Source: Deltaproteobacteria bacterium
Lineage (GTDB): Bacteria; Desulfobacterota; Syntrophobacteria; Syntrophobacterales; Syntrophobacteraceae
DNA: 35,276 nt
Assembly: GCA_021793275.1 (NCBI GenBank)
Contig: JAJYTC010000028.1
Span: 1-35,276 of the forward strand
Direction of reading: 5' to 3'
Shown here: piece after piece, positions 16,036 through 23,860 of the stretch
Layout of the letters: every line of letters starts with the position of its first letter
Position numbering within the stretch: the stretch's first letter is position 1
Program-made: the position numbers and the translations under genes
The notes under the pieces: generated by a model
What the model was told of the DNA's origin: nothing
Seen by the model: only the letters and a program-made list of their open reading frames with translations
The model's database searches: none

Positions 16036-16839
16036 TCAGCTCCCGGAGAGCTTGAGCCTTACGACGCGCCCGACCGTTCTCGATATTTTGACAGGCTTTC
16101 CGTCCCACATGATATTCACGCCGCCACCGTTGCCCACTATCAGGTTGACTCTTTTTTGGGCCATCCATTGCCGCGTCTGGCCGGGCTGCAACAGTAGGCT
16201 TTCGGTCTTCCCGCCGTCTATCACAACCTGTATCCATGTCGTCTGGTTGGCGGCTATCCGGAGGGCATGAAGCGCAGGGACCGCTGCCTGAGCCGGTATG
16301 GCGCCCTTGGGCGCCGCAGGCGGGGCGGCAGGCGGTGAGACCGCTGGGGCAGGTGGAACGACGGCAGGCTTCTTTTTCGCTTTGGGCGTCTCGGGCTGCC
16401 GGAGAGCCGTAGCCGCCTGTTTTACTTTCGAAACGGCCGAAGCCGGGGGTGCGGGTTTTGCGGCCGAGGCTATTGGATGATGTCCGACGGGAGGCTTTGC
16501 GGAGAAAAAACTAGGCCTTAACACAATCCCGAGGCAAACGGCGGTGAGGACGACGCCCATTGCCAGCCCGATCATCACGTGGAGAAGCACCCTGCTCCCG
16601 CCGGCAGGCTTTTCCGCTTCCAGCGGCCGAGCTTCGCGTTGCCCGTCCTCCATTGCAAGGGCTGCCGAATACTTCGAGATCAAAGCGCTAACAGTGACAG
16701 CCGAACCCAACTCCGAGGTTTTCCCGGATTCGAGCGCCCTCAGGACCGTGATATTGATTCGACTCCGGTCGGAGGCGTCCTGCAGGGTCCAGCCCCGCCT
16801 CAAGCGCTCCATTTTCAAATATTGCGGTCCGTCTTTCAT
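16036..16839 (-). CDS. RodZ-like helix-turn-helix membrane protein (DUF4115)
   Basis: The 267-residue protein has a RodZ-like layout: an N-terminal XRE-type helix-turn-helix (residues ~5-60, LKMERLRRGWTLQDASDRSRINITVLRALESG), one membrane segment (~85-112), a Pro/Ala/Lys-rich periplasmic linker (~115-190), and a beta-rich C-terminal domain (~192-267, TTWIQVVIDGGKTESLLLQPGQTRQWMAQKRVNLIVGNGGGVNIMWDGKPVKI) matching DUF4115. RodZ links MreB to the cell-wall elongation machinery. Typical neighbours (ispG, MreB genes) are absent, so this may be a paralog with another task. Start ATG 16839. Confidence 0.85.
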   Translation of the reverse strand: MKDGPQYLKMERLRRGWTLQDASDRSRINITVLRALESGKTSELGSAVTVSALISKYSAALAMEDGQREARPLEAEKPAGGSRVLLHVMIGLAMGVVLTAVCLGIVLRPSFFSAKPPVGHHPIASAAKPAPPASAVSKVKQAATALRQPETPKAKKKPAVVPPAPAVSPPAAPPAAPKGAIPAQAAVPALHALRIAANQTTWIQVVIDGGKTESLLLQPGQTRQWMAQKRVNLIVGNGGGVNIMWDGKPVKISRTVGRVVRLKLSGS

Positions 16840-16978
16840 AGCGTACTCCTCGCACTCGCACGCCAGGTTCCAATCGGCAGGATGAAATTACAGGTATTCA
16901 CGCCACAGATCAAGCAAATCTCATTCCATTCGGGCCAATTTGACCTAACATCAGCCATAATTTCACCGCACCCGGATT

Positions 16979-16996
16979 TTCCTGGAACTCCAGGAA
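16979..16996. promoter_or_regulatory. Perfect 18-bp inverted repeat, operator candidate
   Basis: TTCCTGGA-AC-TCCAGGAA is a perfect dyad with 8-bp arms and 2-bp centre. It lies in the 308-bp divergent gap (16840-17147) between the RodZ-like gene and the tandem-paralog genes, where a dimeric regulator could control either side. No other gene or clear promoter is seen in that gap. Confidence 0.5.
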
Positions 16997-17147
16997 TGTC
17001 TGGACATGGGCCGGATCGTTGTGGTTAAATCAGCACCTGATAATTTCGAGAAAGCTCGACCAAGCATGCGCCAGGTCGGCCCATTTGGTACGAAACGCTT
17101 TGAAACAGCCGTTTTTATCGTTTTGTCGCCCATCAACTGGAGAAGCC

Positions 17148-17465
17148 ATGTCCAATAAGGCCGGTGATGTCGGGACAGTGAGCTGGAAGCTTTTCAACGA
17201 CCTCTATGAAAGCCAGTACGATCTTTTACGCAAACTCAAGTTCATCACGAAAGCCGGAAAGCTGAACGGGGCCGAAACGATCGCCCTGGAGCTGATCGAC
17301 GGTTATCTCGGGCAAAAAGAGAACCAACTAAAAGAGTTGAGACAAGCCGCTCTGGACGAATGGACCGGCAGGGAAACGGCGCTCGTACTCCAACCCGGCA
17401 ACGACCGGATAACGCCGAAAAATGAGGGGGGCACGGGAAACGGCGCCATCAAATCCTCAGAATAA
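17148..17465 (+). CDS. Small helical protein, first of a tandem paralog pair
   Basis: A 105-residue, mostly helical cytoplasmic protein that I do not recognise. Residues ~12-75 align with the next gene's product: LFNDLYESQYDLLRKLKF against LFDSLYDQYADFCRKLRF, then ETIALELIDGYLGQKENQL against ESLALEIIWEFLEQKEKEL. The C-terminal ~35 residues are Gly/Asn-rich and probably disordered. I chose ATG 17148, with GGAG upstream; the frame stays open to 17019. It is followed 69 bp later by its paralog. Confidence 0.72.
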   Translation: MSNKAGDVGTVSWKLFNDLYESQYDLLRKLKFITKAGKLNGAETIALELIDGYLGQKENQLKELRQAALDEWTGRETALVLQPGNDRITPKNEGGTGNGAIKSSE

Positions 17466-17534
17466 AAAACAACACCGGCCTATGGCCTCGCACTAAAGCA
17501 CCCGCCCGGAAGACGGACGAATTGGAGTTGTAAT

Positions 17535-17945
17535 ATGCCTGAAACCGTCTTGAAGGAAAAAAACACAAGCCTTCGGCTCTTCGATTCCCTCTACGATCAA
17601 TACGCAGACTTTTGCCGAAAGCTTCGTTTTCTTATCATGAGCGCATTCACGATTGGGGAGGAATCCCTGGCGCTCGAAATAATTTGGGAATTTTTGGAGC
17701 AAAAGGAAAAAGAGCTCCATGGACTGAAGGCCTCGGCCATGGATCGAATCGAGGGCAATGCCGTCGATTCGCAGTCCGTTGAACTCCTCCTGGGACGTCT
17801 TCTCATGGAGCGCGAAGACTACAGGATCTTACAACGCATAGCGCAAATAAGGCAAAACGGCGGCTCCCCGTGGGAGACGCTGCAGACCATCATCGGGGAG
17901 CATGCATCCGAAACCTCCGCCCCCCTCGGCCTGCAGGATGAATGA
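17535..17945 (+). CDS. Small helical protein, second of a tandem paralog pair
   Basis: A 136-residue helical protein paralogous to the preceding 105-residue one over residues ~12-75, sharing LF-x-x-LY and E-x-x-ALE-x-I-x-x-x-L-x-QKE patterns. It has its own C-terminal extension (~76-136) with a second helical segment (LLLGRLLMEREDYRILQRIAQI). No signal peptide, metal motif or catalytic motif. ATG has no perfect ribosome site but the start is the only good one. The pair probably arose by duplication with divergence in the C-terminal halves. Function unknown. Confidence 0.75.
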   Translation: MPETVLKEKNTSLRLFDSLYDQYADFCRKLRFLIMSAFTIGEESLALEIIWEFLEQKEKELHGLKASAMDRIEGNAVDSQSVELLLGRLLMEREDYRILQRIAQIRQNGGSPWETLQTIIGEHASETSAPLGLQDE

Positions 17946-18039
17946 TACGGATATGGGACCGTCACGATTCAAGGATGATCGCAGTTAATTTTGCAGGGCG
18001 GATTTCAAGGACTGCCAACCCGAAGCGGAGTACCGAGAA

Positions 18040-18636
18040 ATGAACGTCTACCAGGAATTCCTGAACCCCGGCGAATGCCTTCTTCTGCTGATAGATATTC
18101 AGAAGTCTATGCTCGATCTTTGTGTTGACCGCGACCGCACGGTGTTAAACACCACCACTCTCATCGAAGTCGCCCAGGTTTTCAACATCCCCGTTTTGTG
18201 CACGGTTCAAAATCCGGATAAATTGGGCGGCTTTATGCCCGAACTAACCGGCATGCTTTCTACGCCCGAATTCTTCGGCAAGATGGAGTTCAACGCTTTC
18301 GAAAATGATCAGATAGCCAGGGCCATCCGCCGGTCGGGCCGAAAAACCCTGCTCCTGGCGGGAATTGAAGCCCACGTGTGCATCTTCCACACCGCTGTGG
18401 GCGCTCTGCGTCTCGGGTACCGCGTTCATATAGCCAGCGATGCCATAGCATCGAGGAGCGACTTCGACAGGCAGACCGGCATTCATCGCATGGACAGGGC
18501 CGGCGCCGTTATCAGTTCCACCGACATGATGCTTTTCGAATTGCTGCACCAGGCGGGCACAAAGGAATTCCGCGCGCTTTTGCCGCTGCTAAAAAGACTT
18601 CAGTCAGGCGGTCATGTCTCCCCCGGCGCGCCGTGA
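18040..18636 (+). CDS. Isochorismatase-family cysteine hydrolase
   Basis: The 198-residue protein shows the family's catalytic triad: D19 in LLLIDIQKSML, a Lys in FFGKMEFNAF, and Cys in GIEAHVCIFHTAVGALRLGY. The layout matches YcaC-like or nicotinamidase-related hydrolases that cleave amide or vinyl-ether bonds through a cysteine thioester. Substrate cannot be fixed: the isochorismate-specific and nicotinamidase metal motifs are not evident. Cytoplasmic. It precedes the enoyl-CoA isomerase gene by about 140 bp in the same direction. Confidence 0.9.
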   Translation: MNVYQEFLNPGECLLLLIDIQKSMLDLCVDRDRTVLNTTTLIEVAQVFNIPVLCTVQNPDKLGGFMPELTGMLSTPEFFGKMEFNAFENDQIARAIRRSGRKTLLLAGIEAHVCIFHTAVGALRLGYRVHIASDAIASRSDFDRQTGIHRMDRAGAVISSTDMMLFELLHQAGTKEFRALLPLLKRLQSGGHVSPGAP

Positions 18637-18777
18637 AACCACCGGAAGGGCGAGAGAGGGTCAGCTTTCCACAGGAGATGGCGCGATATGGAACGGCCGG
18701 CCATAGCAGGTCGGCTCGATGAGATCGCGGACGCCTACAGCCGTCCGCCTGAAATGATATACTGGGAGGAGGAAAAG

Positions 18778-19530
18778 ATGGGATTTCTGAGCGTTTCAAA
18801 TGAAGACGGGATCGCAACCGTCACCATTTCCAGGGGCAAGGTGAACGCCTTGAATGAGCCTTTGGTGGAGGAAATGGACAAATGCTTCGCGGACATGGAG
18901 GCCGACCCCGCCGTAAACGGTGTCATTTTGAAAGGGACAGGGAGTTTTTTCTCCTTCGGCTTCGATGTCCCGGAATTCCTAAGCTATTCGAAAGACGAAT
19001 TCATCAGGTTCCTTACTAAATTCAGCGCTCTTTGCAGCCGGATATACCTTTTTCCCAAACCCGTCGTGGCCGCTCTTAACGGCCATACCGTAGCCGGTGG
19101 ATGCTTGCTCGCTCTTACGTGCGATTACAGGATCATGGTCAAAGGCAAAGCGAAGACCGGCCTGAACGAGATCACTTTCGGCGCGCCCATGTTTACAAAC
19201 GGCGTGGAGATGCTGCGAAGCCTCGTCGGGAGCAGGAACGCTGAGCGGATTTTACTTCTCGGCAGCCTGTATGCCGCAGAGGAGGCGCAGTTCCTTGGCC
19301 TGATCGATGAAGCAGTCGACGAGTCCGATCTGGAGGAACGCGCGAGAAAAGTCGCTTTTGACTACTCTCAAAAAGATTCGGCGCCTTTCAGGGTTGTAAA
19401 ACGGCTGATCAGGAAGCCGGTCGCCGATAAGATGGCGCAGGGCGGCGAGCTTTCCATCCGCGAATTTGTGGATATCTGGTATTCGGAGAAAACCTGGAGG
19501 AAGCTCCAGGAGATAAAGATTCGTGCGTGA
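18778..19530 (+). CDS. Enoyl-CoA hydratase/isomerase, ECI1-like (Delta3-Delta2-enoyl-CoA isomerase)
   Basis: A 250-residue crotonase-fold protein with the oxyanion-hole segments FSFGFDVPEF and NGHTVAGG. In enoyl-CoA hydratases two glutamates act; here the first position (GGC-E-L-A) is Leu (L110), while the second is kept as E131 in GLNEITFG. The surrounding AGGCLLALTCDYRI...GLNE pattern closely resembles mitochondrial ECI1 isomerase, which uses a single Glu to shift 3-enoyl-CoA double bonds to the 2 position, so isomerase rather than hydratase is my favoured call. Start ATG 18778 has GGGAGGAGG upstream; the frame is open to 18688. It would feed beta-oxidation of unsaturated acyl-CoA, consistent with the ETF genes in the window. 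Confidence 0.88.
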   Translation: MGFLSVSNEDGIATVTISRGKVNALNEPLVEEMDKCFADMEADPAVNGVILKGTGSFFSFGFDVPEFLSYSKDEFIRFLTKFSALCSRIYLFPKPVVAALNGHTVAGGCLLALTCDYRIMVKGKAKTGLNEITFGAPMFTNGVEMLRSLVGSRNAERILLLGSLYAAEEAQFLGLIDEAVDESDLEERARKVAFDYSQKDSAPFRVVKRLIRKPVADKMAQGGELSIREFVDIWYSEKTWRKLQEIKIRA

Positions 19531-19555
19531 CGCTGCTGCGTAAGGTATTGAAATA

Positions 19556-20224
19556 ATGGCTGAAGATACAAGGCAAAAAGCAAGAGCGATCGCGCGCAAA
19601 CACATCGAAGCCGGGGACGCGCTCGGGTGGTTCGAGGCCCTTTACGCAGGAGCTGATGGTGAGTTTTCCAACATTCCCTGGGCCGACCTTGCGCCCAATC
19701 CCAATCTGGTGGACTGGCTGGAGGCCGGGCGCATTCGCGGCGAGGGACTTAAGGCGATCGAAATCGGGTGCGGACTGGGAGATGATGCCGAGGAACTTGC
19801 TCGGCGCGGTTTCATGACCACGGCATTCGATATTTCAAAAACGGCTGTCTCCTGGTGCCGGCGCCGCTACCCGGATTCGCGCGTCGATTACCGTGTCGCC
19901 GATTTGTTCGCTGCGCCGGTTGCATGGCGGGGCGCCTTCGACCTGGTTGTCGAATCCTATACGCTTCAAGTCCTCACGCCCGGCCTGCGACCTGAGGCCA
20001 TACGGCGCATAGCCGGCCTTACAGCTCCCGGAGGAAGTCTTTTGGTTATAGCCCGGGGTCGAAACCGGACCGATTCCGAGGGCGCCATGCCTTGGCCGCT
20101 TATCAGGGAAGAATTGAGCGAGTTCGAAAATGCCGGGCTAAAAAATTTGAGTTTCGAGGATTATTTCGATAGCGAGGACCCGCCGGTTCGCCGGTTCAGG
20201 GCCGTCTATCTACGGGAAGCTTAG
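19556..20224 (+). CDS. SAM-dependent class I methyltransferase
   Basis: The 222-residue protein has the class I motif I AIEIGCGLGDDAEELA, motif II-like TTAFDISKTAVSWCRRRYP, and the acidic DLVVESYTLQVL segment. The N-terminal part with its W-x-x-L-Y helix is like thiopurine/tellurite-resistance-type small-molecule methyltransferases (TPMT/TehB group). The acceptor substrate is unknown. Cytoplasmic. It starts 25 bp after the isomerase stop and may share its transcript. Confidence 0.88.
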   Translation: MAEDTRQKARAIARKHIEAGDALGWFEALYAGADGEFSNIPWADLAPNPNLVDWLEAGRIRGEGLKAIEIGCGLGDDAEELARRGFMTTAFDISKTAVSWCRRRYPDSRVDYRVADLFAAPVAWRGAFDLVVESYTLQVLTPGLRPEAIRRIAGLTAPGGSLLVIARGRNRTDSEGAMPWPLIREELSEFENAGLKNLSFEDYFDSEDPPVRRFRAVYLREA

Positions 20225-20264
20225 GAAGTAAAATAAAAACGGTGACCGCCAACTGCGGACTTTG

Positions 20265-20669
20265 CTACATGGCAGCCAGAAACTCGGCAACGGTCTGAAC
20301 GGTAATGGAAAAAGTCGCATCAGGCCGGTTCATAAACGGTCCGAAGTGGCGCAGGTCTCCCGTCAGCAGATGAGTGGCGCGGCAGCTCTGCGCTGCTTGA
20401 AAGATAACGGCATCTTTGATTGGAAGACCACCGGGAAAAGGGGCGCAAAGGTCCGCCGTGACTAAAGTGATATTGTCCATCAAGGCTTCGAGAAATGGCA
20501 GCGAGCGGGGATATTTGGCGGCGAGATTGCGCTCGGCTTCCATGAGGGCCGCGTCGCTTGTGAACAGCAAAAAATGCCCGGCAGCCCCAAGTTCGATGAC
20601 GAAGGCCGCCTTTCCATGGGAATTATGGGCGGCGGTAAAAAGCACATTTGCGTCAAGGAAAACACGCAT
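20265..20669 (-). CDS. PIN-domain ribonuclease (toxin)
   Basis: A 134-residue PIN protein with the acidic set needed for Mg-dependent RNA cleavage: D6 in VFLDANVLF, E44 in LMEAERN, D86 in PIKDAVIFQAA and D105 in LLTGDLRHFG. The ATG at 20669 overlaps the antitoxin stop as TGATG, although GTG 20672 would also work. The gene order antitoxin-toxin and the overlap fit a type II VapBC-like module. The family also includes chromosomal housekeeping-like PIN proteins, so toxicity is inferred. Confidence 0.85.
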   Translation of the reverse strand: MRVFLDANVLFTAAHNSHGKAAFVIELGAAGHFLLFTSDAALMEAERNLAAKYPRSLPFLEALMDNITLVTADLCAPFPGGLPIKDAVIFQAAQSCRATHLLTGDLRHFGPFMNRPDATFSITVQTVAEFLAAM

Positions 20670-20920
20670 CACTTCCGCGCCGCAAGACGTCGCAGCAAGG
20701 TTTGCCGTTCAGCTTCGTCCAGACGGTCGGCTTGGTCCCACGCCAACACCTGCTCATCTGTATACATCTCGACCTCAAGCACCATCGCAGGCTTAAGGAC
20801 CAATTCATTATCCCGTTCTTCCATGATTATCGGGCCGCCGTTCTTAATGCCGAACCGCTTGCGCACATGCGCCGGCAGGGTCAACTGCCCTCGATTTGAT
20901 ACGATAAGGGTTTGCCTCAT
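20669..20920 (-). CDS. AbrB/MazE/SpoVT-type DNA-binding antitoxin
   Basis: An 83-residue protein with an N-terminal swapped-hairpin AbrB domain (MRQTLIVSNRGQLTLPAHVRKRFGIKNGGPIIM) and an acidic C-terminal helix (DEQVLAWDQADRLDEAERQTLLRRLAARK) suitable for wrapping the PIN toxin. I chose ATG 20920 because GGGAG lies at good spacing and this is the usual family beginning; the frame runs up to ATG 20947 without a ribosome site. It should repress its own operon together with the toxin. Confidence 0.87.
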   Translation of the reverse strand: MRQTLIVSNRGQLTLPAHVRKRFGIKNGGPIIMEERDNELVLKPAMVLEVEMYTDEQVLAWDQADRLDEAERQTLLRRLAARK

Positions 20921-20984
20921 GGCCGTCATCTCCCGCTTCTTATACATTGGAGTGTAGCCGAAATTCAGAAATTCGTCAATGCTG

Positions 20985-21009
20985 CATTTCAGTTACAAAA
21001 TCTGAAATG
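20985..21009. promoter_or_regulatory. Inverted repeat upstream of the AbrB/PIN operon
   Basis: CATTTCAG (20985-20992) and CTGAAATG (21002-21009) are perfect inverted copies with a 9-bp AT-rich centre. The position, 65 bp upstream of the antitoxin ATG, suits an autoregulatory operator; it also lies just beyond the end of the methyltransferase gene and could be a terminator for it, but no T-run follows. Confidence 0.45.
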
Positions 21010-21090
21010 TCCCGCAGCATCGAGATGTTTTGGCTAGCCGGATCACGTTAGCCGACGAGTTGCCAAGTGCCGTGGACCATGCAAAGGTCC

Positions 21091-22374
21091 TTATTGATAT
21101 TTGCGATTGTGATTTTTGCATCCGATCGGTCGAGCTTCAGGGTGAAGTCGCACGGTATTTTGCCTATGGGAATGTTTATCGTCGGGCCATCCGAGGAAAA
21201 ATGCGCTGGCGAGATCCATGCGGCTTAAGTGTGTTCGTGGAAGCAGAATTTCTTCGATTCTCGGCTGCTCTCCCGTCAGTATCCAGCATGCGAGATGAGC
21301 CAGTTGGTATGAGATTAGCGGTGGCACGGCATCCCCCATGTGACGGTACATATTGGAAAGCGCTGCTCCATTAAAAACAAAGGAATCAGGAAAGCCTTGC
21401 AGTGCGGCGATTTCTCTCACAGTACACAAGCGGTCCTGTTCGGGGTGAGCATAGCGCCCGTTTCCAACATGGGAACATTCCCGCTTTATCGTCTGCGCCG
21501 GTTTGTCCCAAGCCAATCGCCCATATACGTCCGGGTATGATCCGAACCGCTTGCCGGCAACGATTCGCTTCATCGAATCCGTCAAAAGGTGCTTTGCGTC
21601 GGACCGCTTCAAAAGGTCCATCCATGACCCTCCGTCTTTGGGAATAGCAGCAATTCTTTGCCGCACCGACTCGGATGAAAAATCAGGATAAGCTCTGGAA
21701 CCGTCGGCATCGGGGGAGATTGTGCTGAAAGCCCTTCTGACGGTCAAGGCTTCGTCCTTCAGGCGCCATCCATCCCACAGACTATCCAAAGTATGCAGAG
21801 GAAGATGCTGCCTTGCTGCAATTACGATCGCCCGTTCCCTGATCTGTGGCAGGCCGAATCGCGAAAGCATGTACGTCCTGCCAAAAACATTATATCCATG
21901 GCTCTCCAGATGTTTTCTGAACCACTCGTAGTGATCCTTGAAGTTTCCACGAATCAGTTCTCGCGCATTTTCCATCACCACAACGTCCACAGACAGCGCG
22001 ACGGCAAACTCTGCCGAGCGGCGCACCAGACTATTGCGGTGGTCGTCTCTGACATGATTTTCCGGAACCGCCCGACTGAACCCCGTGCAGGGGGGGCAGG
22101 TCAAAAGGACGGAAACTGAAACTTCATCAGTGAGCGAGAGGGCTGACTTCAGCTGCTTCGGCGCAATTGCCGACAAATCGAGTGAGACAGGATTTATGCC
22201 TATATTCCGTGCATACGTCCTGTTACATTGGAGCTTACCGGCGCCCGTACTGGGTTTGCCCTGTTCGGCGTCAGCTGCGGCGACGATTCTGAAGGCCGGG
22301 TGCATATGAAACCCGTAGCTCATACCACCGGCGCCTGAGAAAAGATCGACTACTGCAAACTCCTTCGCTTGCAT
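21091..22374 (-). CDS. DNA (cytosine-5) methyltransferase
   Basis: The 427-residue enzyme shows the ordered C5-methylase motifs: I DLFSGAGGMSYGF, IV with catalytic C96 in TCPPCTGFSR, VI MENARELI, VIII QIRERAIVIA, and X MGDAVPPLISYQLA. The target recognition region lies at about residues 240-330. It modifies cytosines in a specific sequence that cannot be read from the protein. The ATG overlaps the vsr stop as TAATG, so both are co-translated, as for Dcm/Vsr of enterobacteria. No restriction endonuclease gene is near, so it may be a solitary methyltransferase. Confidence 0.93.
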   Translation of the reverse strand: MQAKEFAVVDLFSGAGGMSYGFHMHPAFRIVAAADAEQGKPSTGAGKLQCNRTYARNIGINPVSLDLSAIAPKQLKSALSLTDEVSVSVLLTCPPCTGFSRAVPENHVRDDHRNSLVRRSAEFAVALSVDVVVMENARELIRGNFKDHYEWFRKHLESHGYNVFGRTYMLSRFGLPQIRERAIVIAARQHLPLHTLDSLWDGWRLKDEALTVRRAFSTISPDADGSRAYPDFSSESVRQRIAAIPKDGGSWMDLLKRSDAKHLLTDSMKRIVAGKRFGSYPDVYGRLAWDKPAQTIKRECSHVGNGRYAHPEQDRLCTVREIAALQGFPDSFVFNGAALSNMYRHMGDAVPPLISYQLAHLACWILTGEQPRIEEILLPRTHLSRMDLASAFFLGWPDDKHSHRQNTVRLHPEARPIGCKNHNRKYQ

Positions 22375-22937
22375 TATTCGTCGCCTCTCTCCCCTTTCGG
22401 CAAACTCGTAAGGGGCTTTTTGTAAGAGCTGATGCGATATTTAACTTTCTTTTCCGCCACTGAAAGCAACAGGCCACGATCCATCATGGGCTCATCGTAG
22501 TGAAGCGGCTGACTGGAGGCGGATCCGTGCTTTAACCAATGCGAAACTTTCCGGATAGTTTCAATCGTTTCCTTGATCAACTCACATTCCCATACCACCA
22601 TCACGCGCCAGCCGGCCGCTTCCAGTTCTTCTTGAATGCGCCGATCCCGTTCCACGTTTTCGGCGAATTTGCGCGTCCAGAAGTCAACGTTACTCTTCGG
22701 GGTAGTCGCGTCTTTACATCCAGGATGACGGTGCCAATAGCATCCATGAACAAACACAACAGAGCGATATTTCGGAAACACAAGGTCCGGCTGCCCCGGC
22801 AAGTGCCTGTTTCTGAGCCTGAACCTTATTCCCAACCTGTGCAAACCGGATCGGAGTATCCATTCGGGCTTCGTATCTCCGCTGCGTACCCGGGACATGG
22901 CAATGGACCGCTGATCCGGCGTAAAAATGTCCGTCAT
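22374..22937 (-). CDS. vsr: Very-short-patch-repair endonuclease Vsr
   Basis: The protein has the Vsr signatures FTPDQRSIAMSRVRSGDTKPE, PGQPDLVFPKYRSVVFVHGCYWHRHPGC and the following WxxKFxxNxxRDRR helix. Vsr nicks at T:G mismatches created by deamination of 5-methylcytosine, protecting the genome from its partner methylase. At 187 residues it is about 30-40 longer than usual: the tail (after ~150) is not family sequence and ends in KKPLTSLPKGERGDE, where the DNA contains a CCCCTT/AAGGGG inverted repeat. The extra tail could come from read-through into a repeat. It is first in the operon with the methylase. Confidence 0.92.
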   Translation of the reverse strand: MTDIFTPDQRSIAMSRVRSGDTKPEWILRSGLHRLGIRFRLRNRHLPGQPDLVFPKYRSVVFVHGCYWHRHPGCKDATTPKSNVDFWTRKFAENVERDRRIQEELEAAGWRVMVVWECELIKETIETIRKVSHWLKHGSASSQPLHYDEPMMDRGLLLSVAEKKVKYRISSYKKPLTSLPKGERGDE

Positions 22938-23229
22938 TTTATATTTGTCGCGAGCTGACGGTTTATTGACATAGCGGGCAAGGCAAAAGAGTCACTCCCG
23001 CTCACCATCACTTGCAATTTTACATCGTTGCCCCATTTAATACAATGAATCCGGGCGCCGGAATCGCGAGAAGGTATATTCCAGCCCCCGAAAAGGCCCG
23101 GCAACATCAGGTCATGTAAAGGTTGTCGCGTTAAGCAACAGGATCAAAAATATTACGTCTATTATTCTATTTTGCCTGATAATCAGGTATATTGACCGGG
23201 TCTATGGCAACCATGGCGAGGAGCGGAGC
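22938..23229. other. Divergent gap between vsr and the XRE-cupin gene
   Basis: Apart from the 13-bp palindrome near the regulator's promoter, I see no gene or RNA in these 292 bp. Confidence 0.45.
23175..23193 (+). promoter_or_regulatory. Palindrome over the -10 region of the XRE-cupin gene
   Basis: CCTGATAATCAGG (23175-23187) is a perfect 13-bp palindrome directly abutting a TATATT -10 candidate (23188-23193), 37 bp before the ATG. It is placed like the autoregulatory operator of an XRE repressor. No good -35 is seen. Confidence 0.5.
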
Positions 23230-23835
23230 ATGCAGAATAACCGTGAAGAAATAAATGAAGTTGCGACGTCCAGGATAGGCGCCAGGATTAAGGGGATCAG
23301 GGAGAAAGGCGGCCGCACTGTGGAGGAGCTTGCCACCCAGACGGGTATAGACTCGGAGGTTCTTTCACGGATTGAGACCAATGAGTTTATTCCTCCTCTC
23401 GCAACTCTTTTTAAAATTGCCAACGCGTTCGGTGTGGACATTGCCGATTTCTTTCAAGAAAGATCGAGCAGTGAAAAAATCGTCATCACACGCCGGGATG
23501 AAACGGTTCGCATAGGTCGGCGGCCCGATCACGACCAGGGGGAAGTCGATTACATTTACGAGGCGCTTGCGGTCAAACAAAACTTCAGGCACATGGAGCC
23601 CTTCCTGGTGGAGTTTCCCCTTCAGGAAATAAGCGAGATGGTTTTCAACAGCCACGAAGGAGAAGAGTTTCTCCACGTGTTGGAAGGGACGGTGGAGTTT
23701 CGATCGACAGACCGCGTGGAAGTGCTGAATCCCGGCGACAACATCTACTTCCAGTCCGATGTCAGCCACAGCTTTCGCCGCATCAGCAAAGGACCCGCCA
23801 GGGCAATTGCTGTGATTTGGAACAAACGGCCGTAA
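23230..23835 (+). CDS. XRE-family transcriptional regulator with cupin sensor
   Basis: The 201-residue protein has an N-terminal XRE helix-turn-helix (about residues 13-70, IGARIKGIREKGGRTVEELATQTG...) and a C-terminal cupin barrel (about 125-198) with HEGEEFLHVLEGTVEF and PGDNIYFQSDVSHSFRRI, including His residues that could bind a metal. This layout is shared with PuuR/ClgR-like sensors of small metabolites. It starts with ATG 23230 preceded by GGAG at good spacing. The next gene starts 25 bp downstream, so it may head an operon with the helical protein and glycosyltransferase. Confidence 0.9.
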   Translation: MQNNREEINEVATSRIGARIKGIREKGGRTVEELATQTGIDSEVLSRIETNEFIPPLATLFKIANAFGVDIADFFQERSSSEKIVITRRDETVRIGRRPDHDQGEVDYIYEALAVKQNFRHMEPFLVEFPLQEISEMVFNSHEGEEFLHVLEGTVEFRSTDRVEVLNPGDNIYFQSDVSHSFRRISKGPARAIAVIWNKRP

Positions 23836-23860
23836 ACCCACGATTTTAACTTTCAGATAT

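Noticed and set aside
16912-16929. Weak sigma-54-like element on the minus strand toward the RodZ-like gene
   Set aside because: GG and GC have the right 10-bp spacing and TTTGCT fits, but the conserved C of TGGC is A, so I do not call it as a promoter.
21091-22937. Complete restriction-modification system
   Set aside because: Only methyltransferase and Vsr are present; no restriction endonuclease-like gene is adjacent on either side.
22938-23229. tRNA or small RNA gene in the gap between vsr and the XRE gene
   Set aside because: No cloverleaf or conserved T-loop motif; no terminator-like end.
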